DNA of 64,000 nucleotides, taken from positions 1,674,001-1,738,000 of the forward strand of contig NZ_CP034539.1 in assembly GCF_003963535.1 (NCBI RefSeq), in the 5' to 3' direction. This DNA is from Streptomyces cyaneochromogenes (GTDB lineage Bacteria; Actinomycetota; Actinomycetes; Streptomycetales; Streptomycetaceae). The translations under genes were made by a program, and so were the position numbers. Below the pieces are notes generated by a model. The model was not told where the DNA came from and did no database searches. It saw only the letters and a program-made list of their open reading frames with translations. Shown here in pieces: positions 1-8,774 of the stretch. How positions within the stretch are numbered: the first letter of the stretch is position 1; each line of letters starts with the position of its first letter.

Positions 1-273
1 CGCCGCCTGCACACACTTGTCGCCGAAGTCCTGTGCCGTACGAACGCCTTGCCAGGGCTTGACCGGCCGCGGCTCCCGCCAGCGGAGTCCCGCGACGGGC
101 GGCTCGGCGTAGGGGATGCCGAGGAACTGCCGTCCCTCGGCGGTGGTTTCACCCTGTACCCAGCCCGCGTCCGTGCGGACCACGGGGTCCTCGGTGGCCT
201 GCGCATGCGCGGGCACGGGAATGATGAGCGGCGCCGCGAGGGCCAGCAGCGCGATGGACAAACGACGTAACAC
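1..273 (-). CDS. Secreted type-B carboxylesterase, N-terminal part
   Basis: The gene runs off the left edge, so only the first 91 codons are visible. It starts at a GTG with GGAGG seven bases upstream. Residues 1-24 form a classic signal peptide: an LRRLS basic end, a hydrophobic core and an AHA cleavage site. Next come a VQGETTAEGRQFLGIPYAEP stretch and the PVAGLRWREPRPVKPW block, which are hallmarks of the alpha/beta-hydrolase carboxylesterase/cholinesterase family. The catalytic Ser-Glu-His residues lie outside the window. The likely role is extracellular ester hydrolysis; the substrate is unknown. The same-strand neighbour ends at 414 behind a strong terminator, so this gene probably has its own promoter in 274-382. 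Confidence 0.85.
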   Translation of the reverse strand, partial: MLRRLSIALLALAAPLIIPVPAHAQATEDPVVRTDAGWVQGETTAEGRQFLGIPYAEPPVAGLRWREPRPVKPWQGVRTAQDFGDKCVQAA

Positions 274-382
274 CGGTCCACCTCCACATTCGTCCGCAGT
301 TGAAGGAACCACGTTGTGAGGCGCTGGTGACGCGTGTCAACGAGGCGGACGAGAAACGGCCGAATGATGGCAGCACGAGAAG

Positions 383-411
383 GAGGGGTCACCCCGGCGG
401 GGTGACCCCTC
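383..411 (-). terminator. Strong rho-independent-type hairpin
   Basis: Perfect 13-bp inverted repeat (arms 383-395 and 399-411, 3-nt loop GGC) placed directly after the stop of the leftward ricin-domain gene. There is no T-run, which is usual for Streptomyces terminators. Confidence 0.85.
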
Positions 412-413
412 GA

Positions 414-2267
414 CTAGCGGACGGCGGTGCCGAGCGCCGTCGTGGCGGTGTCCACGACGGCGGACACCGTGGCCGGCACCTCGGCCGGCAGGGCCACGAC
501 GGCATCGACGGGGTCGGCCGGGGCGGCGGGCTCGGCCACCTCACCGGAATCGTCCTGGACGTACCGGGTCTCGTACTGCGGCTCCGGATGGTCCGACGGC
601 CCGTCCGGCTCGCCCTTCGGGGACTCGGGCTTGGGCGGCCCGGGGACCGCGGCACCCGGCTTCTCGGACTCGGACTCGGGCTCGGGCTCGGACGCCGCGG
701 GCTCGCCGCCCTCCCCTTCCTCGTCCGGCTTCCCCTTCTCGGCTTTCAGCTCGGGCGTCGTCTCGCCCACGCCGGCCGGCCCGCCGCCGAGCAGCCAGCG
801 CTGCGCCTCGGATCCGTCCCGTTCGGCGAGCACCACGCTGTCGTCGTCACCGGAGGCGACCGCCAGCCCTCCGGACCGGCGCGGCAGCAGCTCCCCATGG
901 ACGGTGAGGTCGTAGCGCACCTCGCCGGCGTGCGCGAGGCAGTTGGCGAGGACGACCGTGCCCTTGTCGGCGTCGGAGTCCAGGCAGAGGGTGGGGTCGG
1001 CGGCGCTGCGCAGCAGGCCGCTGTCCTGGTACGACCACTGCTGGGACGCGGCGGACGAGCACTGCGCCAGCTCGGCCCGGGCACCGGTGCGGATCTCGCC
1101 CTTGCGGAGGTCCAGGCACAGGCCCCGGTCGACATTGCGCAGCCTGCCCAGGGCGATCTCGACGGGGTCCTCGGCCGAGGCGGCCGACGGTGAACCGCCT
1201 GTCGAGGGTCTGGCCACCGTGCCCGGGCTGACGGACTTGCCGCTGGGCACACCCCAGGTCGCCTGCGCGTCGGGGACACCGCTCTCCTCGGACCAGCCCT
1301 TGGCGGTGAGCACCGTGACGAGCAGGGCGAGGGAGGTCAGACCCACGCCCAGGGCGAGGCCCTTCGCGCGTCCGCGCGGCGCGACGCGCTGGTCCGGACG
1401 GTGCCGTCCGCCGCGTCGGGGGCGGTCGCACGACGCGGGGCCCACGCCGCCCCGTCCGGGCCGGGAGCCGAGATAGCGCCGGGCGCCCCAGCCGAGCACG
1501 GTTTCGGCCAGCAGCACTTCGAGTCCGCCCTCGAAATGGCTGAGCTGCTCGGCGGCGTGACGGCAGTATCGGCATTCCATCAGGTGCTGTTGCACATCGG
1601 GCAACAGAGCCCCGCCGCGGCGAATGGGGACGTCGAGGAGGCGGTTGTAGTAACGGCATTCCCGGGTGGGTGCGAGTTCGCGGTGGGCGCGGACGCAACC
1701 CGCCCGGAATTGCTCCCGCACTCCCTCCATCGCGGCCGACGCGGTGCTTGTGTCCACCCCCAGCAGACCGGCGGGTACGGTTATCGGTTCCGCCTCGACC
1801 TCGGTGTGCCAGAGGAGACATTGCGAGGCGCCCGGAAGTGCCCGGAATGCGCGCTCGGCGATGTGGCGCCTTTCGGGCGTCACGGACCGTGCGGCGCGCA
1901 GCCCGCGCCCTCCGGTGGGTTTGCCGAGTTCCGGCATCAGGGCGGAAATTGCGCTGTCGGCCGCCCACTCCTTCACCAGGTCCCGTACGGCGGTGAGGAG
2001 TTGGGGGCGCAGCGCGCCGTCGCCCGGTCGGCCGAGCACGCGATGGAACGCCGCGGCGGCCACCAAGGAGGCCGAACTCTCGGTGGACACGAGGCAGATG
2101 GCCGCGTAGTCGTGAACGGCGCGCCAGTGGCGCGCCATCAGCAGCGCGACGGCATGGCCGTCCGTACCGGTTTTGCTCAGGTTCGCCAGGAGATCGCGGT
2201 CGGACCCTCCGGGGCTCACCCCGGGCCGTGGCGGGTACGGCGGTCGTGGGGGGTAAGGGGATTGCAC
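414..2267 (-). CDS. Sigma-70-like membrane protein with ricin-type lectin domain
   Basis: 617 aa from a GTG with GGAAGG upstream. Residues about 25-80 resemble sigma-70 region 2 and 130-190 resemble region 4. Residues 228-236 (HLMECRYCR) form an HxxxCxxC zinc-binding anti-sigma motif. A single membrane helix lies at about 304-322. Residues about 370-505 form a ricin-B beta-trefoil, with CLDL/CLDSD and QQW/QRW repeats. The tail is Pro/Glu/Ser-rich. The layout suggests a cytoplasmic sigma/anti-sigma-like part anchored in the membrane with an extracellular carbohydrate-binding domain. The family occurs in Streptomyces, but I know of no demonstrated function. It is transcribed divergently from galU. 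Confidence 0.8.
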   Translation of the reverse strand: MQSPYPPRPPYPPRPGVSPGGSDRDLLANLSKTGTDGHAVALLMARHWRAVHDYAAICLVSTESSASLVAAAAFHRVLGRPGDGALRPQLLTAVRDLVKEWAADSAISALMPELGKPTGGRGLRAARSVTPERRHIAERAFRALPGASQCLLWHTEVEAEPITVPAGLLGVDTSTASAAMEGVREQFRAGCVRAHRELAPTRECRYYNRLLDVPIRRGGALLPDVQQHLMECRYCRHAAEQLSHFEGGLEVLLAETVLGWGARRYLGSRPGRGGVGPASCDRPRRGGRHRPDQRVAPRGRAKGLALGVGLTSLALLVTVLTAKGWSEESGVPDAQATWGVPSGKSVSPGTVARPSTGGSPSAASAEDPVEIALGRLRNVDRGLCLDLRKGEIRTGARAELAQCSSAASQQWSYQDSGLLRSAADPTLCLDSDADKGTVVLANCLAHAGEVRYDLTVHGELLPRRSGGLAVASGDDDSVVLAERDGSEAQRWLLGGGPAGVGETTPELKAEKGKPDEEGEGGEPAASEPEPESESEKPGAAVPGPPKPESPKGEPDGPSDHPEPQYETRYVQDDSGEVAEPAAPADPVDAVVALPAEVPATVSAVVDTATTALGTAVR

Positions 2268-2620
2268 TGAACCATTTCCTTCCCAGCCTCAGGACGCCCT
2301 GGGGAATGCGCGTCCGTCGGAAAGCAGGTGCGTGATTGGTGCGTACCTAGGCCGCGCGTCATCTGTGGAGCGGCTATCGGGCCGCTCACTTTCGCACAAG
2401 CGCTGCACAGGAAACAAGAAGTTCGAGTGACCATCGTTCAAGAGGCAGAGAATTCAGGAAAGTTACCGGCGGTATCCGCACCCGCATTCGAAGCCACGGT
2501 CAGGCCGTGCGCCAAGTTGTGTGCAGGTAAAGACCATTGGTCCACAGAATCTTCAACTCCGCGTACCGCACAGCAAGCTCCGAGGTTTCTCTCGGCCTGC
2601 TCTCATCCCCGTACTCCAGC
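2268..2620. other. Divergent intergenic region, no gene seen
   Basis: About 350 bp between the ricin-domain gene and galU. It is visibly less GC-rich than its neighbours and holds the two divergent promoters. I see no RNA gene and no convincing small ORF. Confidence 0.6.
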
Positions 2621-2629
2621 ATGGGCCGC

Positions 2630-3586
2630 ATGATCGTCCCCCACACGACACCCACCCCCGATCCGGACCGCACGGCCCGTACGGTCCGCAAGGCGGTCGT
2701 CCCGGCGGCGGGCCTCGGCACCCGGTTCCTGCCCGCCACGAAGGCGACCCCGAAGGAGATGCTGCCGGTCGTCGACAAGCCGGCCATCCAGTACGTCGTC
2801 GAGGAGGCCGCGGCGGCCGGGCTCGACGACGTACTGATGATCACCGGCCGGCACAAGCGGGCCATCGAGGACCACTTCGACCACGCCTTCGAGCTGGAGC
2901 AGGCGCTCGCCGCCAAGGGCGACACCGTACGGCTGGACGCGGTGCGCGACCCGGCCCGGCTCGCCGACATCCACCACATCCGCCAGGGCGACCCGCTGAG
3001 CCTCGGCCACGCGGTGCTGTGCGCCCGCCATCACGTCGGCGACCAGCCCTTCGCCGTCCTGCTGAGCGACGACCTCATCGACCCGCGCGAGACCCTGCTG
3101 AGCCGGATGGTAGAGGTCCGCGAGCGCCGCGAGGGCAGTGTGGTCGCGCTCATGGAGGTCCCGCCGGAGCAGATCCACCTCTACGGCTGCGCGGCCGTGG
3201 AGCCGTCCGGTGAGGACGGCGTGGTCCGCGTCACGGGCCTGGTGGAGAAGCCGTCACGCGAGGACGCGCCGAGCCGCTACGCGGTCATCGGCCGCTACGT
3301 CCTCGACCCTTCCGTCTTCGACATCCTGGAGCACACCCCGCCCGGCCGCGGAGGCGAGATCCAGCTGACCGACGCGCTGCAGGAAATGGCGGCGGGCGGG
3401 ACGGTCCACGGGGTCGTCTTCGACGGGCTGCGCTACGACACCGGCGACAAGGCGGACTATCTGCGCACGGTGGTGCGGCTGGCGTGCGACCGAGCGGACC
3501 TGGGGCCCGAGTTCACGGCCTGGCTGAAGGAGTTCGTCGCGGGTCTGGAGAACGCCGGGGCGGAACGCGAGCGGCTCGCCGCCTGA
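2630..3586 (+). CDS. galU: UTP-glucose-1-phosphate uridylyltransferase
   Basis: Forms UDP-glucose from UTP and glucose-1-phosphate in the cytoplasm for cell-wall and glycan synthesis. The nucleotide-binding signature AAGLGTRFLPATKATPKEM and then VVDKPAIQYVVEEA appear within the first 60 residues. GLVEKP and a C-terminal GLRYDTGDKADYL follow, all typical of GalU. About 318 aa, normal for the family. The start is uncertain: ATG at 2630 is used, ATG at 2621 is three codons upstream, and neither has a clear Shine-Dalgarno. The frame stays open to 2537 but the extra residues do not look conserved. Confidence 0.9.
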   Translation: MIVPHTTPTPDPDRTARTVRKAVVPAAGLGTRFLPATKATPKEMLPVVDKPAIQYVVEEAAAAGLDDVLMITGRHKRAIEDHFDHAFELEQALAAKGDTVRLDAVRDPARLADIHHIRQGDPLSLGHAVLCARHHVGDQPFAVLLSDDLIDPRETLLSRMVEVRERREGSVVALMEVPPEQIHLYGCAAVEPSGEDGVVRVTGLVEKPSREDAPSRYAVIGRYVLDPSVFDILEHTPPGRGGEIQLTDALQEMAAGGTVHGVVFDGLRYDTGDKADYLRTVVRLACDRADLGPEFTAWLKEFVAGLENAGAERERLAA

Positions 3587-3614
3587 GCCGCAGCGGTCCG
3601 GAAAGCGATCAGGA

Positions 3615-3628
3615 GCCCCACACGGGGC
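3615..3628. terminator. Weak hairpin between convergent genes
   Basis: GCCCC-ACAC-GGGGC, 5-bp stem, in the 67-bp gap between galU and the convergent thioesterase gene. It may serve both, but the stem is short. Confidence 0.35.
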
Positions 3629-3653
3629 CCCCGCTCGCTGCCGTGCGACCGGC

Positions 3654-4106
3654 TCAGCTGTTCGGACGCAGCGTCCAGACGACGATCATCTCGCCGGTGA
3701 CGGCGCCGTCCCCGCGCTGGATCTCGATCGCCACGGGGAACTCCGGCCGCTCCCCTGCGTCCAGCTCCGCGACGACCTCGGCGGCCGGCCGGCCCAGGGT
3801 CGCGGTGGCGGTCACGGCGCCCATGGCGAGCTTCTTGTAGGAGATCTCGGCTCGCACGGCGAGCGGCACGGCACGCGAGAGCTGCTCGCCGAACGCGGCC
3901 AGCACGATGGCCCCGCTGGCGGACTCCCCGAGCGTGAACATCGCGCCGGCGTGCGGCCCGCCCACGTGGTTGTGGTAGTCGCTCTGGTCCGGCAGGGCCA
4001 CCACGGCCTTCTCCGGCGTGGTCTCCAGGAACTCGAGGTTCAGGGTCCGGGCCATGGGCACGGTGGCGGCGAGCATCTCGCCGATGGACATCTGGTCTGC
4101 GCTCAT
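3654..4106 (-). CDS. PaaI/DUF4442-type hotdog thioesterase
   Basis: 150 aa, single hotdog-fold domain. The YHNHVGGPHAGAMFTLGESA segment (residues 44-63) is the usual helix-start signature of PaaI/DUF4442 acyl-CoA thioesterases. The rest follows the family length. It probably hydrolyses an acyl-CoA thioester in the cytoplasm; the substrate is not evident. In-frame ATGs at 4115 and 4124 could also be used. It is convergent with galU and divergent from the MFS gene, so it stands alone. Confidence 0.8.
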   Translation of the reverse strand: MSADQMSIGEMLAATVPMARTLNLEFLETTPEKAVVALPDQSDYHNHVGGPHAGAMFTLGESASGAIVLAAFGEQLSRAVPLAVRAEISYKKLAMGAVTATATLGRPAAEVVAELDAGERPEFPVAIEIQRGDGAVTGEMIVVWTLRPNS

Positions 4107-4280
4107 GACGGTCATGTTACCCATGAGTAGGATCCAGGGAAGAGGCTGAACCCGATGTGACGAGCGTCGTATCCGCACCGGGCCCCGGCGCAGCCCGTCC
4201 GAGCCCGGCGAGTGGCCCCATCCGGCCCGTGACCTGCAAATCGATTGGCAAAACGGAGGCCGTACGGCGATAGTCGGCCG

Positions 4281-5594
4281 GTGACCTCCCCCGCCGACCT
4301 GCCCCGCCCCTCCCAGCGTCCCTCCCGCCGCCCCGCCTGGGCGGGCCGCAACTACAGCCTGCTGACCGCCGCCGCGTTCGTCACGAACCTCGGCAGTCAC
4401 GGCGCGCTCGTCGCCGCCGCGTTCGCGGTGCTGGAGACGGGCGGCGACGGCGGTGACGTGGGTCTGGTGGCCGCCTCCCGCACCCTGCCCCTGGTGCTCT
4501 TCCTGCTGATCGGCGGCGCCGTCGCGGACCGGCTGCCCCGGCACCGGGTGATGGTCGCGGCCAACGCCCTCAACTGCGTCTCCCAGGCGGCCTTCGCCGT
4601 GCTGGTCCTCTCCGGGGAGGCGCGGCTGTGGCACATGATGCTGCTGACCGCCCTCGGCGGCACCGGCCAGGCGTTCTTCAGCCCCGCGGCCGAGGGCATG
4701 CTGCTGTCGTCGGTCAAGGGGGACGAGGCGAGCCGGGCGTTCGCCGTCTTCCGGATGGCGATGCAGGGGGCGTCGGTGGGCGGCGCGGCGCTCGGCGGTG
4801 CCATGGTGGCCGCGATCGGGCCCGGCTGGGTGCTGGCGGCGGACGCGGCGGCCTTCGCGATCGCCGGGGCCATGCGGGCTTTCCTCGACGTGCGTGACGT
4901 TCCCGAGCGCACGCCGGGCGGCGGCATGCTCGCCGATCTGCGGGAGGGCTGGCGGGAGTTCGCCGGCCGGCCGTGGCTGTGGGCCGTCGTCGTCCAGTTC
5001 TCCCTCGCCAACGCGGTCGTCGCCGCGGCCGACGCGGTCTACGGCCCGCTCGTCGCCCGGGACCACCTCGGGGGCGCGGCCCCGTGGGGCCTGGCCCTGG
5101 GCTTCTTCGGCGCGGGCACGGTCGCCGGCGCCCTGCTCATGACCCGCTGGAAGCCCCGCCGCCTGCTCCTCGCCGGCACCCTGTGCGTCTTCCCGCTCGC
5201 GCTCCCCTCCGCCGCGCTGGCCGTGCCGGTCCCGGTCACCGTCCTGTGCGCGGTGATGTTCGTGACCGGCGTGACGCTGGAGGTGTTCGGCGTCTCCTGG
5301 ATGACCGCGCTCCATCAGGAGATACCGGAGGACAAGCTGTCCCGGGTCGCCGCGTACGACTGGTTCGGCTCCGTCGCCCTGGTCCCGCTGGCGACGGCAC
5401 TGGCCGGCCCGGCGGAGACCGCGTTCGGGCGCACGACCGCGCTGTGGGGCTGTGCCACGCTGATCGTGGTCGTCACGGCGGCGGTCCTGTGCGTCCCGGA
5501 CGTACGCAACCTCCGGCGCCGTACCAAGCAGGTGACCGCGGGCGGCCCGGTCGACTCAGCCGATACTGAAAGCCCCGTCCGGGGGCTCGGGTGA
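4281..5594 (+). CDS. MFS transporter
   Basis: About 437 aa with 12 predicted membrane helices, in the MFS_3/EntS-like group often annotated as drug or siderophore exporters. The first helix pair begins at NYSLLTAAAFVTNLGSHGAL. The conserved loop after helix 2 reads GGAVADRLPRHRVMV, the motif-A equivalent (G-x-x-x-D-R). GTG at 4281 is chosen because the upstream in-frame residues look non-coding. The gene overlaps the convergent next gene by 39 bp. Substrate unknown. Confidence 0.85.
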   Translation: MTSPADLPRPSQRPSRRPAWAGRNYSLLTAAAFVTNLGSHGALVAAAFAVLETGGDGGDVGLVAASRTLPLVLFLLIGGAVADRLPRHRVMVAANALNCVSQAAFAVLVLSGEARLWHMMLLTALGGTGQAFFSPAAEGMLLSSVKGDEASRAFAVFRMAMQGASVGGAALGGAMVAAIGPGWVLAADAAAFAIAGAMRAFLDVRDVPERTPGGGMLADLREGWREFAGRPWLWAVVVQFSLANAVVAAADAVYGPLVARDHLGGAAPWGLALGFFGAGTVAGALLMTRWKPRRLLLAGTLCVFPLALPSAALAVPVPVTVLCAVMFVTGVTLEVFGVSWMTALHQEIPEDKLSRVAAYDWFGSVALVPLATALAGPAETAFGRTTALWGCATLIVVVTAAVLCVPDVRNLRRRTKQVTAGGPVDSADTESPVRGLG

Positions 5595-6404
5595 CGCTAC
5601 GGCGTCCTCGTCCCGCACCGGTCGCGCGCCGCCGATGAACTCCCGCAGGGCGGGCCCGTGTTCGACCCTCGCCGGAAAGGCGTCGGAGGCGGTGAGCCGG
5701 GCCAGGGCGGCCGTGTCGACGGGCCGGTGCGCGGCGACCAGCACCGCGTTGCCGAACCGCCGCCCGCGCAGCACACCGGGCTCGGCGATCAGCACGAGTT
5801 CCTCGAACAGCGTGGCGTAGGTGGCGAGTTGGGAGCGCAGGAAGGCGAAGGGCGCGGCGTCGGCGAGGTTCGCCAGATAGACGCCGCTCCCCCGCAGCAC
5901 CCGCTCCGCGTGCCGGGCGTAGCCCACGGACGTCAGATGAGCCGGCACCCGTGACCCCCCGAAGACATCGGCGACCAGTACGTCGACGGAGTCGTCCGGC
6001 GCCGCTTCCAGCCACGCCCGGGCGTCCCCGGCGTGCAGCCGTACGCCGTCCCCGTCCGCGACCGGCAGATGCTCGACGACCAGCTCCATCAGCCCCCGGT
6101 CCGCCTCGACGACATCCTGCCGCGAACCGGGCCGGGTGGCCGCCAGATACCGGGGCAGCGTGAGTGCCCCACCCCCGAGATGCAGCACGTCCAGCGCCCG
6201 CCCCGCCTCGGCGACGGTGTCCAGCACATGCCCCAGCCGCCGCGCGTACTCGAACTCCAGATACGTCGGCTCGTCAAGATCGACGTACGACTGGGGCGCC
6301 CCGTCGACGGTGAGCAGCCAGGCCCGCTTCCGATCGACGTCGGGCATCAGCTTGGCGGTGCCGTAGTCGACGGGCCGGGTGACGGGTATGGGTTCGCTCA
6401 CCAC
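5556..6404 (-). CDS. Spermidine-synthase-like methyltransferase-fold protein
   Basis: About 282 aa from a GTG (6404 or 6401) near GAGG. Residues 25-60 are the beta-strand entry (SYVDLDEPTYLEFEYARRLG). DVLHLGGGALTLPRYLA is motif I of the Rossmann-like fold, followed by an acidic VVEAD and DVLVADVFG. This matches the fused or stand-alone spermidine-synthase-like proteins common in actinomycetes. The canonical polyamine-synthase aspartates are not clearly all present, so putrescine aminopropyl transfer should not be assumed. Its 3 prime end overlaps that of the MFS gene. Confidence 0.8.
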   Translation of the reverse strand: MVSEPIPVTRPVDYGTAKLMPDVDRKRAWLLTVDGAPQSYVDLDEPTYLEFEYARRLGHVLDTVAEAGRALDVLHLGGGALTLPRYLAATRPGSRQDVVEADRGLMELVVEHLPVADGDGVRLHAGDARAWLEAAPDDSVDVLVADVFGGSRVPAHLTSVGYARHAERVLRGSGVYLANLADAAPFAFLRSQLATYATLFEELVLIAEPGVLRGRRFGNAVLVAAHRPVDTAALARLTASDAFPARVEHGPALREFIGGARPVRDEDAVASPEPPDGAFSIG

Positions 6405-6440
6405 CTCATTGTGCCGGGCCTTTAGTCGCCGGGCCCTGGA

Positions 6441-6493
6441 GCGCCCCGTCAGGGGCGCGGGGAACTGCGCGACCAGCCACAACGGCCCCGCAG
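6441..6493 (-). repeat. Dispersed Streptomyces intergenic repeat, copy 1
   Basis: On the minus strand this reads CTGCGGG, CGTTGTGGCTGG, then GCGCAGTTCCCCGCGCCCC, with a self-complementary GGGGCGC/GCGCCCC end. From memory it is a motif scattered between genes in many Streptomyces genomes. A related copy in the opposite orientation lies at 32786-32853. Confidence 0.6.
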
Positions 6494-6515
6494 TCCCCCA
6501 CGAACCGCACCACCC

Positions 6516-7685
6516 TCACACGACGGCGGTCACGGTCCCCGCGCCGACGGTCCTGCCACCCTCACGGATGGCGAATCCGAGCCCCGCCTCCAGCGGAACG
6601 TCACGCCCCAGCTCAACGGTCATCGTGACCGTCTCCCCGGGCCGCGCGACCCCCACCTCACCGAGGTCGATGTCACCGACCACATCCGCCGTACGGATGT
6701 AGAACTGCGGCCGATACCCGCTGGCGACCGCCGTCGTACGACCGCCCTCACGCGCGGACAGCACATACACCTGCGCGGTGAAGCGCCGACCCGGCACGAC
6801 ACTGCCCGGCACCACGACGACATGCCCCCGCCGGACGGCGTCCCGTGGAACCCCGCGCAGCAGCAGCGCCACGTTGTCCCCCGCCTGCGCCTCGTCCATC
6901 GGCTTGCCGAACGTCTCCAGGCCGGTGACCACGGACTCCAGTCCGGCCCCCAGCACTTCGACCCGGTCACCCACCCGCACGGTGCCCCGCTCGACCGCGC
7001 CGGTGACCACCGTCCCCCGTCCGGTGATGGTGAGCACGTTCTCGACGGGCAGCAGGAACGGCGCGTCCACATACCGCTCCGGCATCGGAACGTACGTGTC
7101 CACCGCGTCGAGCAGCGCCTCGATCGAAGCCGTCCACTTCGGGTCCCCTTCGAGGGCCTTCAGCCCCGAGACCCGTACGACGGGCGCGGCGTCGCCGCCG
7201 TAGCCGTGCTCGGTGAGCAGGTCGCGGACCTCCAGCTCGACGAGGTCGATGAGCTCCTCGTCGCCCGCGTCGGCCTTGTTGAGGGCGACGACGATGTGGT
7301 CGACGCCCACCTGCCGGGCGAGCAGCACGTGTTCGGCGGTCTGCGGCATGATGCCGTCGAGCGCGGAGACGACGAGGATCGCCCCGTCGAGCTGCGCGGC
7401 GCCGGTGACCATGTTCTTGACGTAGTCGGCGTGACCCGGCATGTCGACGTGCGCGTAGTGACGGGTGTCGGTCTCGTACTCGACGTGCGCGATGTTGATG
7501 GTGATGCCGCGCGCGGCCTCCTCGGGCGCCCGGTCGATGCGGTCGAAGGGCACGAACGTTCCCGACCCGCGCTCGGCGAGGACCTTGGTGATGGCGGCGG
7601 TCAACGTGGTCTTGCCGTGGTCGACATGACCCATCGTGCCGATGTTCAGGTGTGGTTTGGTGCGCACGTATGCCGTCTTGGACAT
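6516..7685 (-). CDS. tuf3: Elongation factor Tu, divergent third type
   Basis: 389 aa GTPase that carries aminoacyl-tRNA to the ribosome. G1 GHVDHGKT (residues 18-25), G3 DMPGH, G4 NKAD, and domains 2 and 3 to the C-terminal [18 protein letters not shown] are all intact. Compared with the housekeeping Streptomyces EF-Tu (recollected), it differs at many otherwise fixed places: MGHVDHG for IGHIDHG, DMPGH for DCPGH and SGLK for SALK. That is the pattern of the Streptomyces tuf3 product, an accessory EF-Tu linked in the literature to stringent conditions and kirromycin-type resistance. It stands alone, outside any str operon. Confidence 0.93.
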   Translation of the reverse strand: MSKTAYVRTKPHLNIGTMGHVDHGKTTLTAAITKVLAERGSGTFVPFDRIDRAPEEAARGITINIAHVEYETDTRHYAHVDMPGHADYVKNMVTGAAQLDGAILVVSALDGIMPQTAEHVLLARQVGVDHIVVALNKADAGDEELIDLVELEVRDLLTEHGYGGDAAPVVRVSGLKALEGDPKWTASIEALLDAVDTYVPMPERYVDAPFLLPVENVLTITGRGTVVTGAVERGTVRVGDRVEVLGAGLESVVTGLETFGKPMDEAQAGDNVALLLRGVPRDAVRRGHVVVVPGSVVPGRRFTAQVYVLSAREGGRTTAVASGYRPQFYIRTADVVGDIDLGEVGVARPGETVTMTVELGRDVPLEAGLGFAIREGGRTVGAGTVTAVV

Positions 7686-7832
7686 GGCTGTACCTCGAAG
7701 TCTCTGCGAAGGAGAAGGGGACCCCAGCGATTCGCCGACCCTCCCCCTGCGGGGTCCGCCGGACTTTCCGGAGAGGGTCAGCTTCGGGCGCCGTCGACAG
7801 CAGCCAGGAAGACGGGAAAGGCAGCCTTCGGG

Positions 7833-7852
7833 GCATCCGCGACCGCGGATGC
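7833..7852 (-). other. Hairpin in the tuf3 upstream region
   Basis: Perfect 9-bp inverted repeat GCATCCGCG-AC-CGCGGATGC about 150 bp upstream of the tuf3 start. Other GC-rich foldable segments lie at 7735-7790. It could be part of a structured leader or a stop for upstream transcription. Confidence 0.4.
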
Positions 7853-7926
7853 TGCGAGAAGGAAGGCGTACCGGAACATGACGTCGATCATTGCCGACGC
7901 TTTGCCCGACGTCGAATGGTTTTTCG

Positions 7927-7998
7927 CGGTACGGGACTGGGCGGTCTACAGGACTCGGCGGTACGGGACTGGGCGGTCCACAGGACTCGGCGGTACGG
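7927..7998. repeat. 32-bp tandem repeat, 2.25 copies
   Basis: Units 7927-7958 and 7959-7990 differ at a single base (TCTACAGG versus TCCACAGG) and are followed by 8 bp of a third copy. The repeat ends five bases before the stop of the alkylation-repair gene. There are no spacers. Confidence 0.9.
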
Positions 7999-8002
7999 AA
8001 CT

Positions 8003-8725
8003 TCAGGCGCCGACGTTCTTCAGCGCCTCCCGCACCGACAGCGGCGCGAACCGTCCCCGCTCCCGCGCCAGGAAGTCCCGTACGGCGTCCGGGTCGGTCT
8101 TGGCGTACTCGCGCAGGCACCAGCCGATCGCCTTGCGGATGAAGAAGTCGGGGTGGCCGGACTGGCGCAGGCAGTAGGCGAAGAGGCGTTCGGTGTCGGT
8201 GTTCTCCTTGTAGCGCAGCTGGTGGAGCAGGGCGGTGCGGGCGACCCACAGGTCGTCGTCGACGATCCAGGCGTCCATGTCCGCCGTGAGCTTCGGGTCC
8301 ACTGTGACGAGCCCGCCGACGACATGCGCGGCAAGCAGGTCCACCGTGTCCCACCAGGAGACGGTGGTGATCAGGTGCCGGGTGACCGGCAGGAAGCCGG
8401 AGGAGCAGCGCCCCACATGGCGTCGCAGATAGTCGATGGCGAAGTAGTGGTACTCGCGCTCGGGCAGCTGCCAGCAGCGCAGGGCCACGGCGGTGCAGTC
8501 GGTCTCGTCGGGGCGGGGTGTGCCCTGGACGACGGTGCGGGACAGGGCGCGGCGCTCGGGCGTGGGGATGCCGAGGAACGGGGCCACGTCCTTCATGTAC
8601 GCCCGGGCGGCGACGGCCCGCTCCGGGTCCGCGGCGGCGGCGTACGCGGCGGTGAGCCGCTCCAGGACCGTGTCGGCCAGAGCACTGCGGGGAACTTCCA
8701 ACGTTCCCTCACCTGTGACGCGCAT
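8003..8725 (-). CDS. DNA alkylation repair protein, AlkD family
   Basis: 240 aa all-helical HEAT-repeat protein. Diagnostic segments are [19 protein letters not shown] near the N-terminus, [20 protein letters not shown], the conserved aspartate block [12 protein letters not shown], and [19 protein letters not shown]. These match AlkC/AlkD glycosylases, which remove bulky or cationic alkylated bases such as N7/N3-alkylpurines. ATG at 8725 is chosen; another ATG lies at 8737. It is transcribed away from the TVP38 gene, so 8726-8774 holds two divergent starts. Confidence 0.9.
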   Translation of the reverse strand: MRVTGEGTLEVPRSALADTVLERLTAAYAAAADPERAVAARAYMKDVAPFLGIPTPERRALSRTVVQGTPRPDETDCTAVALRCWQLPEREYHYFAIDYLRRHVGRCSSGFLPVTRHLITTVSWWDTVDLLAAHVVGGLVTVDPKLTADMDAWIVDDDLWVARTALLHQLRYKENTDTERLFAYCLRQSGHPDFFIRKAIGWCLREYAKTDPDAVRDFLARERGRFAPLSVREALKNVGA

Positions 8726-8774
8726 GAGACGAACCATACGGCGATCACACAACTTCGTCGGTTACTGTCGCCGA

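Noticed and set aside
7927..7998. Possible CRISPR array
   Set aside because: The units are directly adjacent with no unique spacers, and no cas genes are present.
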